Assembly: GCF_029714205.1 (NCBI RefSeq)
Contig: NZ_CP121648.1
Span: forward strand, 1,860,001-1,924,000
Length of the DNA stretch: 64,000 nt
From: Methylobacterium sp. CB376
Lineage (GTDB): Bacteria > Pseudomonadota > Alphaproteobacteria > Rhizobiales > Beijerinckiaceae
Direction of reading: 5' to 3'
The position numbers and the translations under genes are program-made. This document shows positions 1 through 9,301 of the stretch, in pieces; the stretch's first letter is position 1, and every line of letters begins with the position of its first letter. The notes beneath the pieces were generated by a model. That model worked only from the letters and a program-made list of their open reading frames with translations. It did not search any database and was not told the DNA's origin.

Positions 1-81
1 ATTGTTCATCTTGCAACGCGGCCGCGAAGCAGCAAGCATCGCCGATGTAAACGATGATTTGAGCTGCTGGCCGAGGGCGAC

Positions 82-495
82 ATGCGATTGCGCATCGGAG
101 AGAGGCTGCATTTGACTTTGTCCGGTGCAGGCGACCGCGCGATCGTGAGCCTCAATACTTTTGCGCTGACGCAGCCTGCACTGACCGAATTTCCGAGCAG
201 CGAGGACGGCTTCACCTTCGACGCGACGCGCTGGCTGCATCCGGGCCGCAACATCCTCTCGGTCGTGCTGCTGGGCCCGGCCGGCGCGGTCCCCTTCCGC
301 CTCCTGGTCGAGCCGAGCGGGACGGCGTCCTGGATCCTGGACGAGGCGGATTTCCTCCCGCTGGCGGCGCCCTGGCGATTGTGGACCTGCGCCATCGAGG
401 TGGGCGAGGCGCAGGAGGCCGCCTCCCTCGGCGGGGCGGGCGGCTTCCTCCCCGGCTTCCTGCGCCGCGGCGACGCGCGCCGGGCGAGCGCCTGA
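82..495 (+). CDS. Hypothetical protein, 137 aa
   Basis: I do not recognise this protein. It is 137 residues with a beta-rich N-terminal half (repeated short hydrophobic stretches such as RLRIGERLHLTLSG and ILSVVLLGPAG) and a glycine/arginine-rich tail. It has no signal peptide or membrane segment. An in-frame stop lies at 55-57, so ATG at 82 is the first good start, although there is no clear Shine-Dalgarno site. Its 3' end converges on msrQ with only 13 bp between the two stops. Composition and lack of low-complexity frames favour a real gene over a chance frame. The function is unknown. Confidence 0.55.
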   Translation: MRLRIGERLHLTLSGAGDRAIVSLNTFALTQPALTEFPSSEDGFTFDATRWLHPGRNILSVVLLGPAGAVPFRLLVEPSGTASWILDEADFLPLAAPWRLWTCAIEVGEAQEAASLGGAGGFLPGFLRRGDARRASA

Positions 496-508
496 GCCGG
501 CGCGCCCG

Positions 509-1395
509 TCACGGCTCCGCGGCGACGACCGGCTCGGCGGGGCGCCGGATCGCGTCGGCCCGGCGCGCGGCGGGGCCCGCTCGCCGCGCCCGCGCAGGAG
601 GTTGAGCGGCACGGCGAGCGCCACGGTGCCGAGCACCCACCAGGCCGGCCGCACGTCGTAGGAGAAGTCGAGATTCGCCGCGAGCACCGCGCCGGCCGGC
701 ACCCCGGTGGCGAGCGCGTACCACGCGGTCTCGAGCGCCGCGGTGGCGAGTCCGGACGCGGCGGCCAGCCCCGCCAGGGTGAGCGGGGTGGTGGCGATGC
801 GGCGGTGCTGCATCAGCCGCCAGCCCATCAGGGCGAGAAAGAGCCCGCTCCAGAAGACCGGCTTCGAGACGTCGATCTTCGACTGCAGGAAGTAGTGGAA
901 CAGGCCGAGCGCGGCGATCCCGTAGACGAGGCGGTGCAGCCGGGTCCAGGTCCGCCCGAGGCGGCGGATCATGGCGTCCGTCGAGGTGGCACCGAGCAGG
1001 ACGAGCCCGAGGAGCGCCGAAAAGCCGATGGCGAGGTAGATGCGCGTCACGATCTCGGCCGCGACCCGCGCGAGGTCGAACTTCAGGTCGGCCGCGTAGA
1101 GGAGGAGGTGAATCACCGCGTAGGCGAGGGCCGCGAGGCCGAGCATCCTCCGCACCAGGATCAGCCTCGGCCAGTCCGCCACGCGGCGCAGCGGCGTCAC
1201 GGCGAGCGAGGCGACCAGCCAGTAGATCGTCCAGTCGCCCATCGCGTGCAGGAAGGCGGTGAGGGGCTTGGCGCCGAGCCGGTCGAGGCCGTAGGCCGCC
1301 GCGTAGGCGAGCCCGGGGCCGAGCGTCGCCAGGAACGTCGCGAGCTTGAGCCGGGACAGGCGGCCGGTGCGGTCGAGCCAGGGAAGAGCGAGCAT
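509..1395 (-). CDS. msrQ: MsrQ-type heme-binding membrane subunit, frameshifted near the C-terminus
   Basis: This is a ferric-reductase-like membrane protein of the MsrQ/YedZ family, which passes quinone electrons to the periplasmic methionine sulfoxide reductase MsrP. Reading from ATG at 1395 I find about six hydrophobic helices and the family's histidines in YAVIHLLLY, LHRLVYG and LFHYFLQSK. The frame is good for about 265 residues, to VPLNLLRGRGE. It then has no stop all the way to the window edge. A neighbouring frame gives a natural-looking tail, RRADAIRRPAEPVVAAEP, and a stop at 509. A one-base indel in the G/C run around 555-592 would restore a protein of about 295 residues. It is either a real frameshift or a sequence error. 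No msrP lies next to it. Confidence 0.82.
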
Positions 1396-1545
1396 GCGGG
1401 ACCGGAGGAAGGGGAGGGACGCGTGACGGGGTGGACTTCGTGCCAGATGGGGACTCGGTTACGCTCCTGCCGCGCGGGCGATCACACGATGGCGTGAGGC
1501 CCGAAGCGGCCCGGTCCGCCGCGGATCCCGAGCGAGGAGACCCCG

Positions 1546-1869
1546 TTGCGCCTGTTCCACCCCGGCCTCGCCGCGATCCTGCTCGCGCTCGCCGCCTCCG
1601 GTCCGGCCCGCGCCGCCTGCACGCCGCCGACGCCGCCCGCGGCGAGCGAGAAGCCGCAGAAGCCGGCCCTGCCGGAGAAGCCCGCCTGCCTGTCCGTCAA
1701 GGCGGGCTGCCCCGGCTTCGAGGCCTACGCGTTCAACGATGCGGTGAAGGCCTACAACGCCAAATTGCCCGCCTACCGGGCGAGCGCCGAGGCCTACGCG
1801 GGCAAGCTCAGGGCCTACCTGGATGCCAGCGCCGCCTACGCCGCGTGCGAGATGAAGTCCCTGCAATAG
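1546..1869 (+). CDS. Small secreted hypothetical protein, 107 aa
   Basis: This is a short exported protein of unknown role. The start is TTG at 1546, chosen because a purine-rich ribosome site (AGCGAGGAGA, 1531-1540) sits six bases upstream. Residues 1-23 form a classical signal peptide (MRLFHPGLAAILLALAASG, cleavage after ARA). The mature part has four cysteines, a Pro/Lys-rich stretch and then an alanine/tyrosine helix with heptad-like spacing (AYNAKLPAYRASAEAYAGKL). It is expected in the periplasm. It may be co-transcribed with the Uma2 gene 23 bp downstream, but nothing in that pairing suggests a function. Confidence 0.6.
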   Translation: MRLFHPGLAAILLALAASGPARAACTPPTPPAASEKPQKPALPEKPACLSVKAGCPGFEAYAFNDAVKAYNAKLPAYRASAEAYAGKLRAYLDASAAYAACEMKSLQ

Positions 1870-1892
1870 GGCCTCCGTGCTAGGCTGGAGCC

Positions 1893-2438
1893 ATGGACCC
1901 GCAGCGCACACGCCGCATGACGGTCGACGAGTTCCTGGCCTGGAGCGAGACGGCGCCCGGCCGGCACGAACTCGTCGGCGGCGAGGTCGTCGCCATGGCG
2001 CCCGAGCGGGTGCAGCACGCGCGCCTCAAATTCGCGGTCCAGAAGGCGCTCGATGCCGGCTTGGCCGGACATCCCTGCGAGATGCTGCCGGACGGGATGA
2101 CGGTGCGGATCGACGAGCACACGGCCTACGAGCCGGACGCGCTCGTCACCTGCGAGGGCCCCCTGGACCCGCACGCCGTCGAGGTGCGCGCGCCCGTCAT
2201 CGTCGTGGAGGTGCTCTCCCCGGGGACGCGGCGCTTCGACGAGCGGGGCAAACTCGTGGAATATTTCCGCCTGCCGAGCCTGCACCATTACCTGCTGGTC
2301 GATCCTGATCGTCGGCGGGTCATCCACCACCGACGGGCCGCCGAGGCGATCGAGACCCGCATCGTGGCGACGGGTCTGCTTCACCTCGATCCTCCGGGCG
2401 TCGATCTCCCGCTCGACGTGCTCTTCGCGCGATCCTGA
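1893..2438 (+). CDS. Uma2-family (DUF820) putative restriction-like endonuclease
   Basis: This 181-residue protein matches the Uma2 family, which has the PD-(D/E)xK nuclease fold and is greatly expanded in cyanobacteria and some alphaproteobacteria. Visible family marks are the N-terminal MTVDEFLAW and GRHELVGGEVVAM, the acidic YEPDALVTC (PDxx position) and VIVVEVLSP (ExK position), then KLVEYFRLPSLHHYLLVDP. It is full length for the family. The biological role is unknown; nuclease activity is inferred from fold only. A decayed second copy follows 7 bp downstream, so the pair arose by tandem duplication. Confidence 0.88.
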   Translation: MDPQRTRRMTVDEFLAWSETAPGRHELVGGEVVAMAPERVQHARLKFAVQKALDAGLAGHPCEMLPDGMTVRIDEHTAYEPDALVTCEGPLDPHAVEVRAPVIVVEVLSPGTRRFDERGKLVEYFRLPSLHHYLLVDPDRRRVIHHRRAAEAIETRIVATGLLHLDPPGVDLPLDVLFARS

Positions 2439-2445
2439 CGACGCC

Positions 2446-2738
2446 ATGGACCCGAACCCGAAGCCTCGCATGACGGTCGACGAGTTCCCGGCCCCCGTCA
2501 TCGTGGTCGAGATCCCCTCTCCCGGGACGCGGCGCGTCGACCTCTCGGAAGCTCGTCGGCGACTTCGCGCTGCCGAGCGTCGCGCATGACCTCGTCGTCG
2601 ACACCCGGCGCGGCCTTAGTGCTGCATCGCCGGCGGGGCGAGTCCGTGATCGAGACCCGCATCTGCCCGCGCGGGACCCTGCGCCTCGACCCGCCCGGCC
2701 TGACGCTCGCGGTGGCGGATCTCCTCGCCGCGCGCTGA
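2446..2738 (+). pseudogene. Decayed tandem copy of the Uma2 gene
   Basis: The start matches the upstream Uma2 gene (MDPNPKPRMTVDEF against MDPQRTRRMTVDEF). About 80 codons are then missing, and the sequence resumes at APVIVVEIPSPGTRRVD, equivalent to residue ~107 of the intact copy. A frame change follows. The next frame gives a KLVGDFALPS-like segment, and another change gives the RGESVIETRICPRGTLRLDPPG tail and a stop at 2736-2738. One large internal deletion plus at least two frameshifts make this a clear pseudogene. Its end still matches the intact copy (LDPPG..L..), which fixes its borders. Confidence 0.88.
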
Positions 2739-2811
2739 GGACCCCGCACCTTGACCCTGCCGGCCGCGGATGCGAGAGGCCGGGCCAGGATCCCTCCCGC
2801 CGGGTTGCCGC

Positions 2812-3807
2812 ATGACCGCTCCGCTCGACCTGCTCGTCCTCGGCAACGCCATCGTGGACATCATCGCCCGGACCGACGAGGCCTTCCTGGTGCGCGAATC
2901 CGTCCACAAGGGCGCGATGCAGCTCATCGACGAGGCACGGGCCGAGCACCTGTTCGGCGTCATGGGGCCGGCGACCATCGTGTCGGGCGGCTCGGGCGCC
3001 AACACGGCGGTCGGCGCCGCCCAGCTCGGCGCGCGCACCGGCTTCGTCGGCAAGGTGCGGGACGACGAGCTCGGCCGCCTGTTCCGGCACGACCTCACCG
3101 CCACCGGCGTGCGCTTCGACGTGGCGCCGACGAGCGAGGGCCCGGCCACGGCGCGCTGCTTCGTCCTGGTCACGCCGGACGGCGAGCGCACCATGAACAC
3201 CTATCTGGGCGCCTGCCAGGGCCTCACCGCCGCGGACGTGGACGAGGCGACCGCCGGCAGCGCCCGCTTCGTCTACCTCGAAGGCTACCTGTGGGATCCG
3301 CCCGCCGCCAAGGACGCCTTCCGCAAGGCGGCGACCCTCGCCCACCAGGCCGGCAACAGGGTCGCGCTCACCCTGTCGGACGCGTTCTGCGTCGACCGCT
3401 ACCGCGACGAGTTCCTCGGCCTGATCCGGGACGGCAGCCTCGACATCCTCTTCGCCAACATCCACGAGCTGAAGAGCCTCTACCAGACCGCCGATGCCGA
3501 GGCGGCCCTCTCGGCCCTGCGCGAGGAGGCGGGGCTCCTCGGCGTCGTCACCCGCTCCTCCGAGGGGGCGCTGGTCGTCACCCGCGGCGAGACCCGGGCG
3601 GTGCCGGCCTCGCCGATCCGCGATCTCGTCGACACGACCGGGGCGGGCGACCTCTTCGCGGCGGGCTTCCTCGCCGGCCTCGCCCGCGACCTCGACCACG
3701 TGGATTGCGCGCGCCTCGGGGCGATCGCGGCCGCCGAGGTGATCCAGCACATCGGCGCGCGGCCCCAGACCGACCTCAGGGCCCTCGCCGCCCAGGAAGG
3801 CCTCTGA
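2812..3807 (+). CDS. Adenosine kinase (PfkB family)
   Basis: This is a cytosolic ribokinase-fold kinase of 331 residues, most like bacterial adenosine kinase, which phosphorylates adenosine to AMP. It has the N-terminal substrate region LLVLGNAIVDII, the glycine-rich IVSGGSGANTAVGAAQLG, the family segment SDAFCVDRYRDEF and the PfkB signature 2 with anion hole and catalytic Asp, DTTGAGDLFAAGFL. Start ATG 2812 is preferred over upstream in-frame codons because homology begins at MTAPLDLLVLG. It ends 6 bp before ugpE, so the two are probably translated from one transcript, an odd partner for a glycerol-3-phosphate permease. Other sugar or nucleoside substrates cannot be excluded. Confidence 0.85.
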   Translation: MTAPLDLLVLGNAIVDIIARTDEAFLVRESVHKGAMQLIDEARAEHLFGVMGPATIVSGGSGANTAVGAAQLGARTGFVGKVRDDELGRLFRHDLTATGVRFDVAPTSEGPATARCFVLVTPDGERTMNTYLGACQGLTAADVDEATAGSARFVYLEGYLWDPPAAKDAFRKAATLAHQAGNRVALTLSDAFCVDRYRDEFLGLIRDGSLDILFANIHELKSLYQTADAEAALSALREEAGLLGVVTRSSEGALVVTRGETRAVPASPIRDLVDTTGAGDLFAAGFLAGLARDLDHVDCARLGAIAAAEVIQHIGARPQTDLRALAAQEGL

Positions 3808-3813
3808 GCCGGG

Positions 3814-4656
3814 ATGGTCGAGAACCGCCGTTTCGGCACGCTCGTCCCGCACCTCGTGCTGTGGATCGGGGTCGCCATCGTGGCCTTCCCGGTCTACCTC
3901 GCCTTCGTCGCCTCGACGCATGACGGCGCCACCGTGGCGAACGGCCAGATGCCCCTCTGGCCGGGCCTCCACGCGGCCGAGAACTACCGCAGGGCGCTGA
4001 CGGAATCGGGGCTCGCGGGCGCGCCGGTCGCGACCATGCTCCTCAACAGCCTGATCACCGCGCTGGCCATCGCGGCGGGCAAGATCGTGATCTCGCTGCT
4101 CTCGGCCTACGGGCTGATCTACTTTCGCTTCCCGCTCCGGCAGACCGCCTTCTGGCTGATCTTCGTCACCCTGATGCTGCCCGTCGAGGTGCGGATCTAC
4201 CCGACCTACAAGGTCGCGGCGGATCTCCACCTGCTCGACAGCTACGCGGGTCTGGCCCTGCCGCTGATCGCCTCGGCCACCGCGACCCTGCTCTACCGGC
4301 AGTTCTTCCTGACCGTGCCGAACGAGCTGGTGGAGGCCTCGCGCATCGACGGGGCGGGGCCGGTGCGGTTCTTCATCGACACGCTGCTGCCGCTCTCGCG
4401 CACCACCACGGCGGCGCTCTTCGTGATCCTCTTCATCTACGGCTGGAACCAGTACCTCTGGCCCATCCTGGTCACGACCCGCGACGACATGCAGACGGTG
4501 GTGATCGGCCTGCGCAAGATGACCACGATCACCGACCAGCTCACCGAGTGGCAGGTCGTGATGGCCACCGCGATGCTCGCCATGCTGCCCCCGGTGGCGG
4601 TGGTGGTCGGCATGCAGCGGCTGTTCGTGCGCGGGCTCGTCGAGACCGAGAAGTAG
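3814..4656 (+). CDS. ugpE: Glycerol-3-phosphate ABC importer, inner-membrane permease UgpE
   Basis: This is a 280-residue MalG-type permease with six predicted membrane helices. The EAA loop, which contacts the ATPase, reads [26 protein letters not shown]. The stretch [17 protein letters not shown] is typical of UgpE, as is the length. It imports sn-glycerol-3-phosphate and related phosphodiesters together with UgpA, UgpB and UgpC. It starts 6 bp after the adenosine kinase stop and is followed 24 bp later by ugpC. The partner genes ugpB and ugpA are not upstream as usual but lie at 11.4-13.6 kb. Confidence 0.9.
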   Translation: MVENRRFGTLVPHLVLWIGVAIVAFPVYLAFVASTHDGATVANGQMPLWPGLHAAENYRRALTESGLAGAPVATMLLNSLITALAIAAGKIVISLLSAYGLIYFRFPLRQTAFWLIFVTLMLPVEVRIYPTYKVAADLHLLDSYAGLALPLIASATATLLYRQFFLTVPNELVEASRIDGAGPVRFFIDTLLPLSRTTTAALFVILFIYGWNQYLWPILVTTRDDMQTVVIGLRKMTTITDQLTEWQVVMATAMLAMLPPVAVVVGMQRLFVRGLVETEK

Positions 4657-4679
4657 CCCTGCGAGCAACGGATCCCGGA

Positions 4680-5741
<1,062 letters not shown>

Positions 5742-5903
5742 CCGGGGAGGATCGACGGATCCGCCGCCGCGCGTGACCGGGCGTTGCGCATGATCGCCTC
5801 TCCGGCGGCCGGCAAGGCGTCGGCGCGCATGCCGGTCAAGGACGCGATGGCCGTCCTGGCCAAGACGCGGCGGGTTGCGGCCGATCCGGCCGGGCATCAT
5901 GGT

Positions 5904-5948
5904 TGGGCCAAGCGCTGTTGGGCCAAGCGCTGTTGGGCCAAGCGCTCT
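5904..5948. repeat. 15-bp tandem repeat, three copies
   Basis: The unit TTGGGCCAAGCGCTG occurs at 5904-5918, 5919-5933 and 5934-5948; the last copy ends in C instead of G. Each unit carries the small palindromes GGCC and AGCGCT. Two related TTGAGCC 11-mers follow. Confidence 0.95.
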
Positions 5949-6083
5949 TGAGCCGCTCTTGAGCCGAGCGTTTGGCCGGAGCCGCGGGAAACCAGATCCG
6001 GGCTGAGCGCGGTCCAGTTGCGCGGCCCGCCCGATGCCCTCGGCAGACCTGCTCCCTGCGGGTCCGCTGAGGGTCTTGGCCTC

Positions 6084-6129
6084 GCATCACCTCTTGCGCC
6101 GAACCGGTGACCGTTTCGGCGAATGATGC
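6084..6129 (-). repeat. Dispersed palindrome family 2, copy 1
   Basis: This is an imperfect hairpin with outer arms GCATCA/TGATGC and inner arms GCGCCGAA/TTCGGCG around a CCGGTGACC core. On the reverse strand it reads GCATCATTCGCCGAA and so on, the same order as the copies near 47.4 and 54.5 kb. Confidence 0.85.
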
Positions 6130-6187
6130 GTGGAGCAGCGCCCGATCACGGTGCCATCGGGCGCTGCTCCAGCTCCTCGAGCGTGCC

Positions 6188-6231
6188 GCATGTCCTGCGC
6201 CGAACCGGCATCCCCTTCGGCGGGAAATGCG
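6188..6231 (-). repeat. Dispersed palindrome family 2, copy 2 (diverged)
   Basis: This copy has the same inner hairpin (GCGCCGAACCGG ... CTTCGGCGGG) with weakened outer arms (GCAT/ATGC). It lies about 60 bp after copy 1 in the same orientation. Confidence 0.75.
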
Positions 6232-6293
6232 CTAGAAGGCCGGCTCGTCCCGGCCGCCACGAGGCCGCGTGAGGCCCCCTCCAAGGAGGTTCC

Positions 6294-7466
6294 GTGCACA
6301 AGCCGCTCGCGGGAATCAGGGTGCTCGAACTCGCCCGCATCCTCGCCGGGCCCTGGATCGGCCAGCTCCTGGCGGATCTCGGGGCCGACGTCGTCAAGGT
6401 CGAACGGCCGGGGGTCGGGGACGACACCCGCGCCTGGGGCCCGCCCTTTGTGGAGGCGGCGGAGGGCGGCACCCTCTCGGCCTCCTACTTCCACTCGACG
6501 AATCGCGGCAAGCGCTCGGTCGCGGCGGATTTCGAGACCGAGGAGGGCCGCGCCGTGGTGCGCCGGCTCGCCGCCCACGCCGACGTGATGATCGAGAACT
6601 TCAAGGTCGGCGGCCTCAGGAAGTACGGGCTCGACCACGAGAGCCTGCGGGCGCTCAACCCGCGCCTCATCACCTGCTCGGTGACCGGCTTCGGCCAGGA
6701 CGGACCCTACGCGCCGCGCGCCGGCTACGACTTCATGATCCAGGGCCTCGGCGGGATCATGTCGCTCACCGGCGAGCCCGCGGGCGAGCCGGTGAAGACC
6801 GCGGTCGCCTTCGCGGACGTGTTCACGGGCGTCTACGGGGCGACGGCGATCCTCGCCGCCCTCCAGGGCCGCCACGCCACCGGCGAGGGCTGCCACGTCG
6901 ACATGGCGCTGCTCGACACCCAGGTCTCGGTGCTCGGCAACCAGGCGCTGGTCTACCTCGTCTCGGGCCAGCTGCCGCCGCGGATGGGCAACGAGCACAC
7001 TAGCATCGTGCCCTACCAGGTCTTCCCGGCCGCCGACGGCCACGTCATCGTGGCCTGCGGCAATGACGGGCAATTCGCCAAGCTCTGCGGCGTGCTCGGC
7101 ACCGCGTGGCACCGGGACCCCGCCTACGCCACCAACCCGGCGCGGGTGACGAACCGGGCCGTGCTGATCCCGCTGATCGCCGCCGAGACCAGCCGCCACC
7201 CGAAGGCGGAGCTGCTGGCGCGGCTCACCGCTGTCAACGTGCCGGTCGGGCCGATCAACGACCTCGCGGAGGTCTTCGCCGACCCCCAGGTGCGGCACCG
7301 GGGCCTGCGGGTCGACCTGCCCGAGCCGCGCGCCAAGGGCGGCCACGTGCCGAGCGTGCGCTCGCCGATCGTGATCGACGGCGTGCCCATGGTGGCGGAC
7401 GCCGCCTCGCCGCAGGTGGGGGATCACACGCGGAGCGTCCTCGACGACCCGGCCTGGGGCGGGTGA
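6294..7466 (+). CDS. CaiB/BaiF family III CoA-transferase
   Basis: This 390-residue family III CoA transferase moves CoA between organic acids by an aspartyl-CoA anhydride mechanism. It has the N-terminal GIRVLELARILAGPW, LADLGADVVKVERP, the Rossmann-like NFKVGGLRKYGLD and the expected catalytic Asp in HVDMALLDTQV. The start is GTG 6294 with a strong AAGGAGGT site upstream. The substrate is not fixed by sequence. Proteins of this subgroup often pair with glutaryl-CoA dehydrogenase (succinyl-CoA:glutarate transferase role), and a gcdH lies 7 kb away, so glutarate is a plausible guess. The next gene, a ThDP enzyme, starts 60 bp downstream and may share its transcript. Confidence 0.85.
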   Translation: MHKPLAGIRVLELARILAGPWIGQLLADLGADVVKVERPGVGDDTRAWGPPFVEAAEGGTLSASYFHSTNRGKRSVAADFETEEGRAVVRRLAAHADVMIENFKVGGLRKYGLDHESLRALNPRLITCSVTGFGQDGPYAPRAGYDFMIQGLGGIMSLTGEPAGEPVKTAVAFADVFTGVYGATAILAALQGRHATGEGCHVDMALLDTQVSVLGNQALVYLVSGQLPPRMGNEHTSIVPYQVFPAADGHVIVACGNDGQFAKLCGVLGTAWHRDPAYATNPARVTNRAVLIPLIAAETSRHPKAELLARLTAVNVPVGPINDLAEVFADPQVRHRGLRVDLPEPRAKGGHVPSVRSPIVIDGVPMVADAASPQVGDHTRSVLDDPAWGG

Positions 7467-7525
7467 CCCTTCCGGTGGGCCGCCGCCCGTGCGATCCGGC
7501 GGGATCGGGACAGGAGAGCCACGCG

Positions 7526-9205
7526 ATGCCTGACAGCGCCACGCCCCGCTCCGGCGGCCGGATCCTCGTCGATCAGCTCCTCGTGCACGGGGTGCGGGAC
7601 GCCTTCTGCGTGCCGGGCGAGAGCTACCTCGCGGTGCTCGACGCGCTCCACGACGCCGCGATCCGCCTCACCGTCTGCCGCCAGGAGGGCTCCGCCGCCA
7701 TGATGGCCGAGGCGGCCGGCAAGCTCACGGGCGAGCCCGGCATCTGCTTCGTCACCCGGGGCCCCGGCGCCATGAACGCGGCGCCCGGCCTGCACGTGGC
7801 GCGCCAGGATTCGACGCCGCTGATCCTGTTCGTCGGCCAGGTCGAGCGCGGCGCGCGCGAGCGCGAGGCCTTCCAGGAGATCGATTACCGGGCGGTGTTC
7901 GGCACGGTGGCCAAGTGGGTGACCGAGGTCGAGGACCCGGCCCGCCTGCCGGAACTGATCTCCCGCGCCTTCCACGTCGCCACGGCGGGCCGGCCCGGCC
8001 CGGTCGTGGTGGCCCTGCCGGAGGACGTGCTCACCGCCACCGCCGCGGTGGCGGACGCGCCGCCCTACGCGCCGACCGAGACCCATCCGGCGCTGGCCCA
8101 GATGGTGGCGCTGCAGCGGCTCCTCGGCGAGGCCGAGCGGCCCCTCGCGCTCCTCGGCGGCAGCCGCTGGAGCGAGGCGGCCGTGCGGCGCCTCGCGCGC
8201 TTCGCCGGCCTGTTCCGCCTGCCCGTCGCCTGCTCGTTCCGCCGCCAGGGGCTGTTCCCGGCCGACCACCCGAGCTACGCGGGCGATCTCGGGCTCGGCG
8301 CGAATCCGCGGCTCCTCGCCCGCATCCGGGAGGCCGACCTCCTGCTCCTGGTGGGCGGGCGCCTCGGCGAGATCCCCTCGCAGGGCTACAGCCTGCTCGA
8401 CATTCCCGGGCCGCGCCAGCGCCTCGTCCACGTGCATCCGGATCCCGAGGAGCTCGGCCGGGTCTACCGGCCGCACCTCGCCGTCAACGCGACCCCCGCC
8501 GCCTTCGCGGCGGCGATCGAGACCGTGCAGCCGCCCGCCCGGCTGCCCTGGGCGGAGGGGACCGACGAGGCGCACGCGTCCTACCTCGCCTGGAGCGATC
8601 CCGCCCGCGTCGCCACCCCGGGCGAACTCCAGATGGGCGGCGTGATGGCGCATCTGCGCGAGGTGCTGCCCGCCGACGCGATCCTGTGCAACGGGGCCGG
8701 CAACTTCGCCACCTGGGTGCACCGCTTCTGGCCCTTCCGGGCCTTCGACGGGCAACTCGCCCCGACCTCCGGCTCGATGGGCTACGGCGTCCCGGCCGCG
8801 GTGGCGGCCAAGCGCCTGCGGCCGGAGCGCACCGTGGTGGCGGTGTCGGGCGACGGCGACTTCCTGATGAACGGGCAGGACTTCGCCACCGCCGTGCAGT
8901 ACGGCCTGCCGATCCTGGTCATCCTGGTCGACAACGGCATGTACGGCACGATCCGGATGCACCAGGAGCGGGAATACCCGGGCCGCGTCTCGGGCACGAG
9001 CCTGCGCAACCCGGATTTCGCCGCCTACGCGACGGCCTTCGGCGGCTACGGCGAGCGGGTGACCCGGACCGAGGACTTCCCCGAAGCCCTCGCCCGCGCC
9101 CGCGCCTCGGGCCTGCCGGCGATCCTGCACTGCCCGATCGACCCCGAGGCGATCACCCCGACCACCACTCTCACGGCGCTGCGGGAGCGCGGGCGGGCGA
9201 CCTGA
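7526..9205 (+). CDS. Thiamine-diphosphate enzyme, acetolactate-synthase-like
   Basis: This is a 559-residue ThDP-dependent enzyme with three domains in the usual order: pyrimidine-binding (residues ~8-175, catalytic Glu in CRQEGSAAMMAEAAG), central (~195-330) and ThDP-binding (~370-540, motif GDGDFLMNG ... DNGMYGT). The overall shape is IlvB-like, but no small subunit gene is near, so a role in valine/isoleucine synthesis is unlikely. Degradative acetolactate synthase, sulfoacetaldehyde acetyltransferase-like or decarboxylase roles are possible. The start is ATG 7526 with CAGGAGA upstream. It follows a family III CoA transferase, the same class pairing as in oxalate degradation (Frc/Oxc), but its N-terminal region reads as ALS-like, not oxalyl-CoA decarboxylase-like. 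Confidence 0.85.
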   Translation: MPDSATPRSGGRILVDQLLVHGVRDAFCVPGESYLAVLDALHDAAIRLTVCRQEGSAAMMAEAAGKLTGEPGICFVTRGPGAMNAAPGLHVARQDSTPLILFVGQVERGAREREAFQEIDYRAVFGTVAKWVTEVEDPARLPELISRAFHVATAGRPGPVVVALPEDVLTATAAVADAPPYAPTETHPALAQMVALQRLLGEAERPLALLGGSRWSEAAVRRLARFAGLFRLPVACSFRRQGLFPADHPSYAGDLGLGANPRLLARIREADLLLLVGGRLGEIPSQGYSLLDIPGPRQRLVHVHPDPEELGRVYRPHLAVNATPAAFAAAIETVQPPARLPWAEGTDEAHASYLAWSDPARVATPGELQMGGVMAHLREVLPADAILCNGAGNFATWVHRFWPFRAFDGQLAPTSGSMGYGVPAAVAAKRLRPERTVVAVSGDGDFLMNGQDFATAVQYGLPILVILVDNGMYGTIRMHQEREYPGRVSGTSLRNPDFAAYATAFGGYGERVTRTEDFPEALARARASGLPAILHCPIDPEAITPTTTLTALRERGRAT

Positions 9206-9301
9206 CGCTCCCGCGCATCGCGCGCCGGAGGGGCCGCCGGTCAGGCGGCGGAAGCGGTGCGGGAGCGAGGAGCCAGGCGGACGTGCGTCGGGCCGTTGCG
9301 C

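Larger units (their letters stand above)
5742..6293. other. Gene-free interval with repeats
   Basis: I see no credible gene in these 552 bp. The interval holds a 15-bp tandem repeat (5904-5948), two 11-bp TTGAGCCGCTC-like copies just after it, and two copies of dispersed palindrome family 2 (6084-6129 and 6188-6231). It separates the ugpE-ugpC half-operon from the CoA-transferase gene and is a candidate break or insertion point for the split of the ugp operon. A strong Shine-Dalgarno site (AAGGAGGT, 6283-6290) for the next gene lies at its right end. Confidence 0.8.

Noticed and set aside
2812..3807. Pseudouridine kinase (psuK) partner for psuG
   Set aside because: Its motifs and length fit adenosine kinase and it is 29 kb from psuG.
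2320..4668. Long reverse-strand frame of 782 codons opposite adenosine kinase and ugpE
   Set aside because: Composition (repeated His/Asp/Arg/Gly) is typical of antisense frames at this GC; the plus-strand genes are unmistakable.
5836..6090. Possible small gene containing the 15-bp tandem repeat
   Set aside because: The frame has no ribosome site, encodes repeated AWPNS-like residues directly from the tandem repeat, and shows no family features.
6294..9205. Oxalate degradation pair (frc-oxc)
   Set aside because: The ThDP enzyme's N-terminal region and C-terminal part fit the acetolactate-synthase-like group, not oxalyl-CoA decarboxylase.
7526..9205. Biosynthetic acetolactate synthase large subunit (ilvB)
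   Set aside because: No ilvN-type small subunit or branched-chain pathway gene is adjacent, and the context is catabolic.
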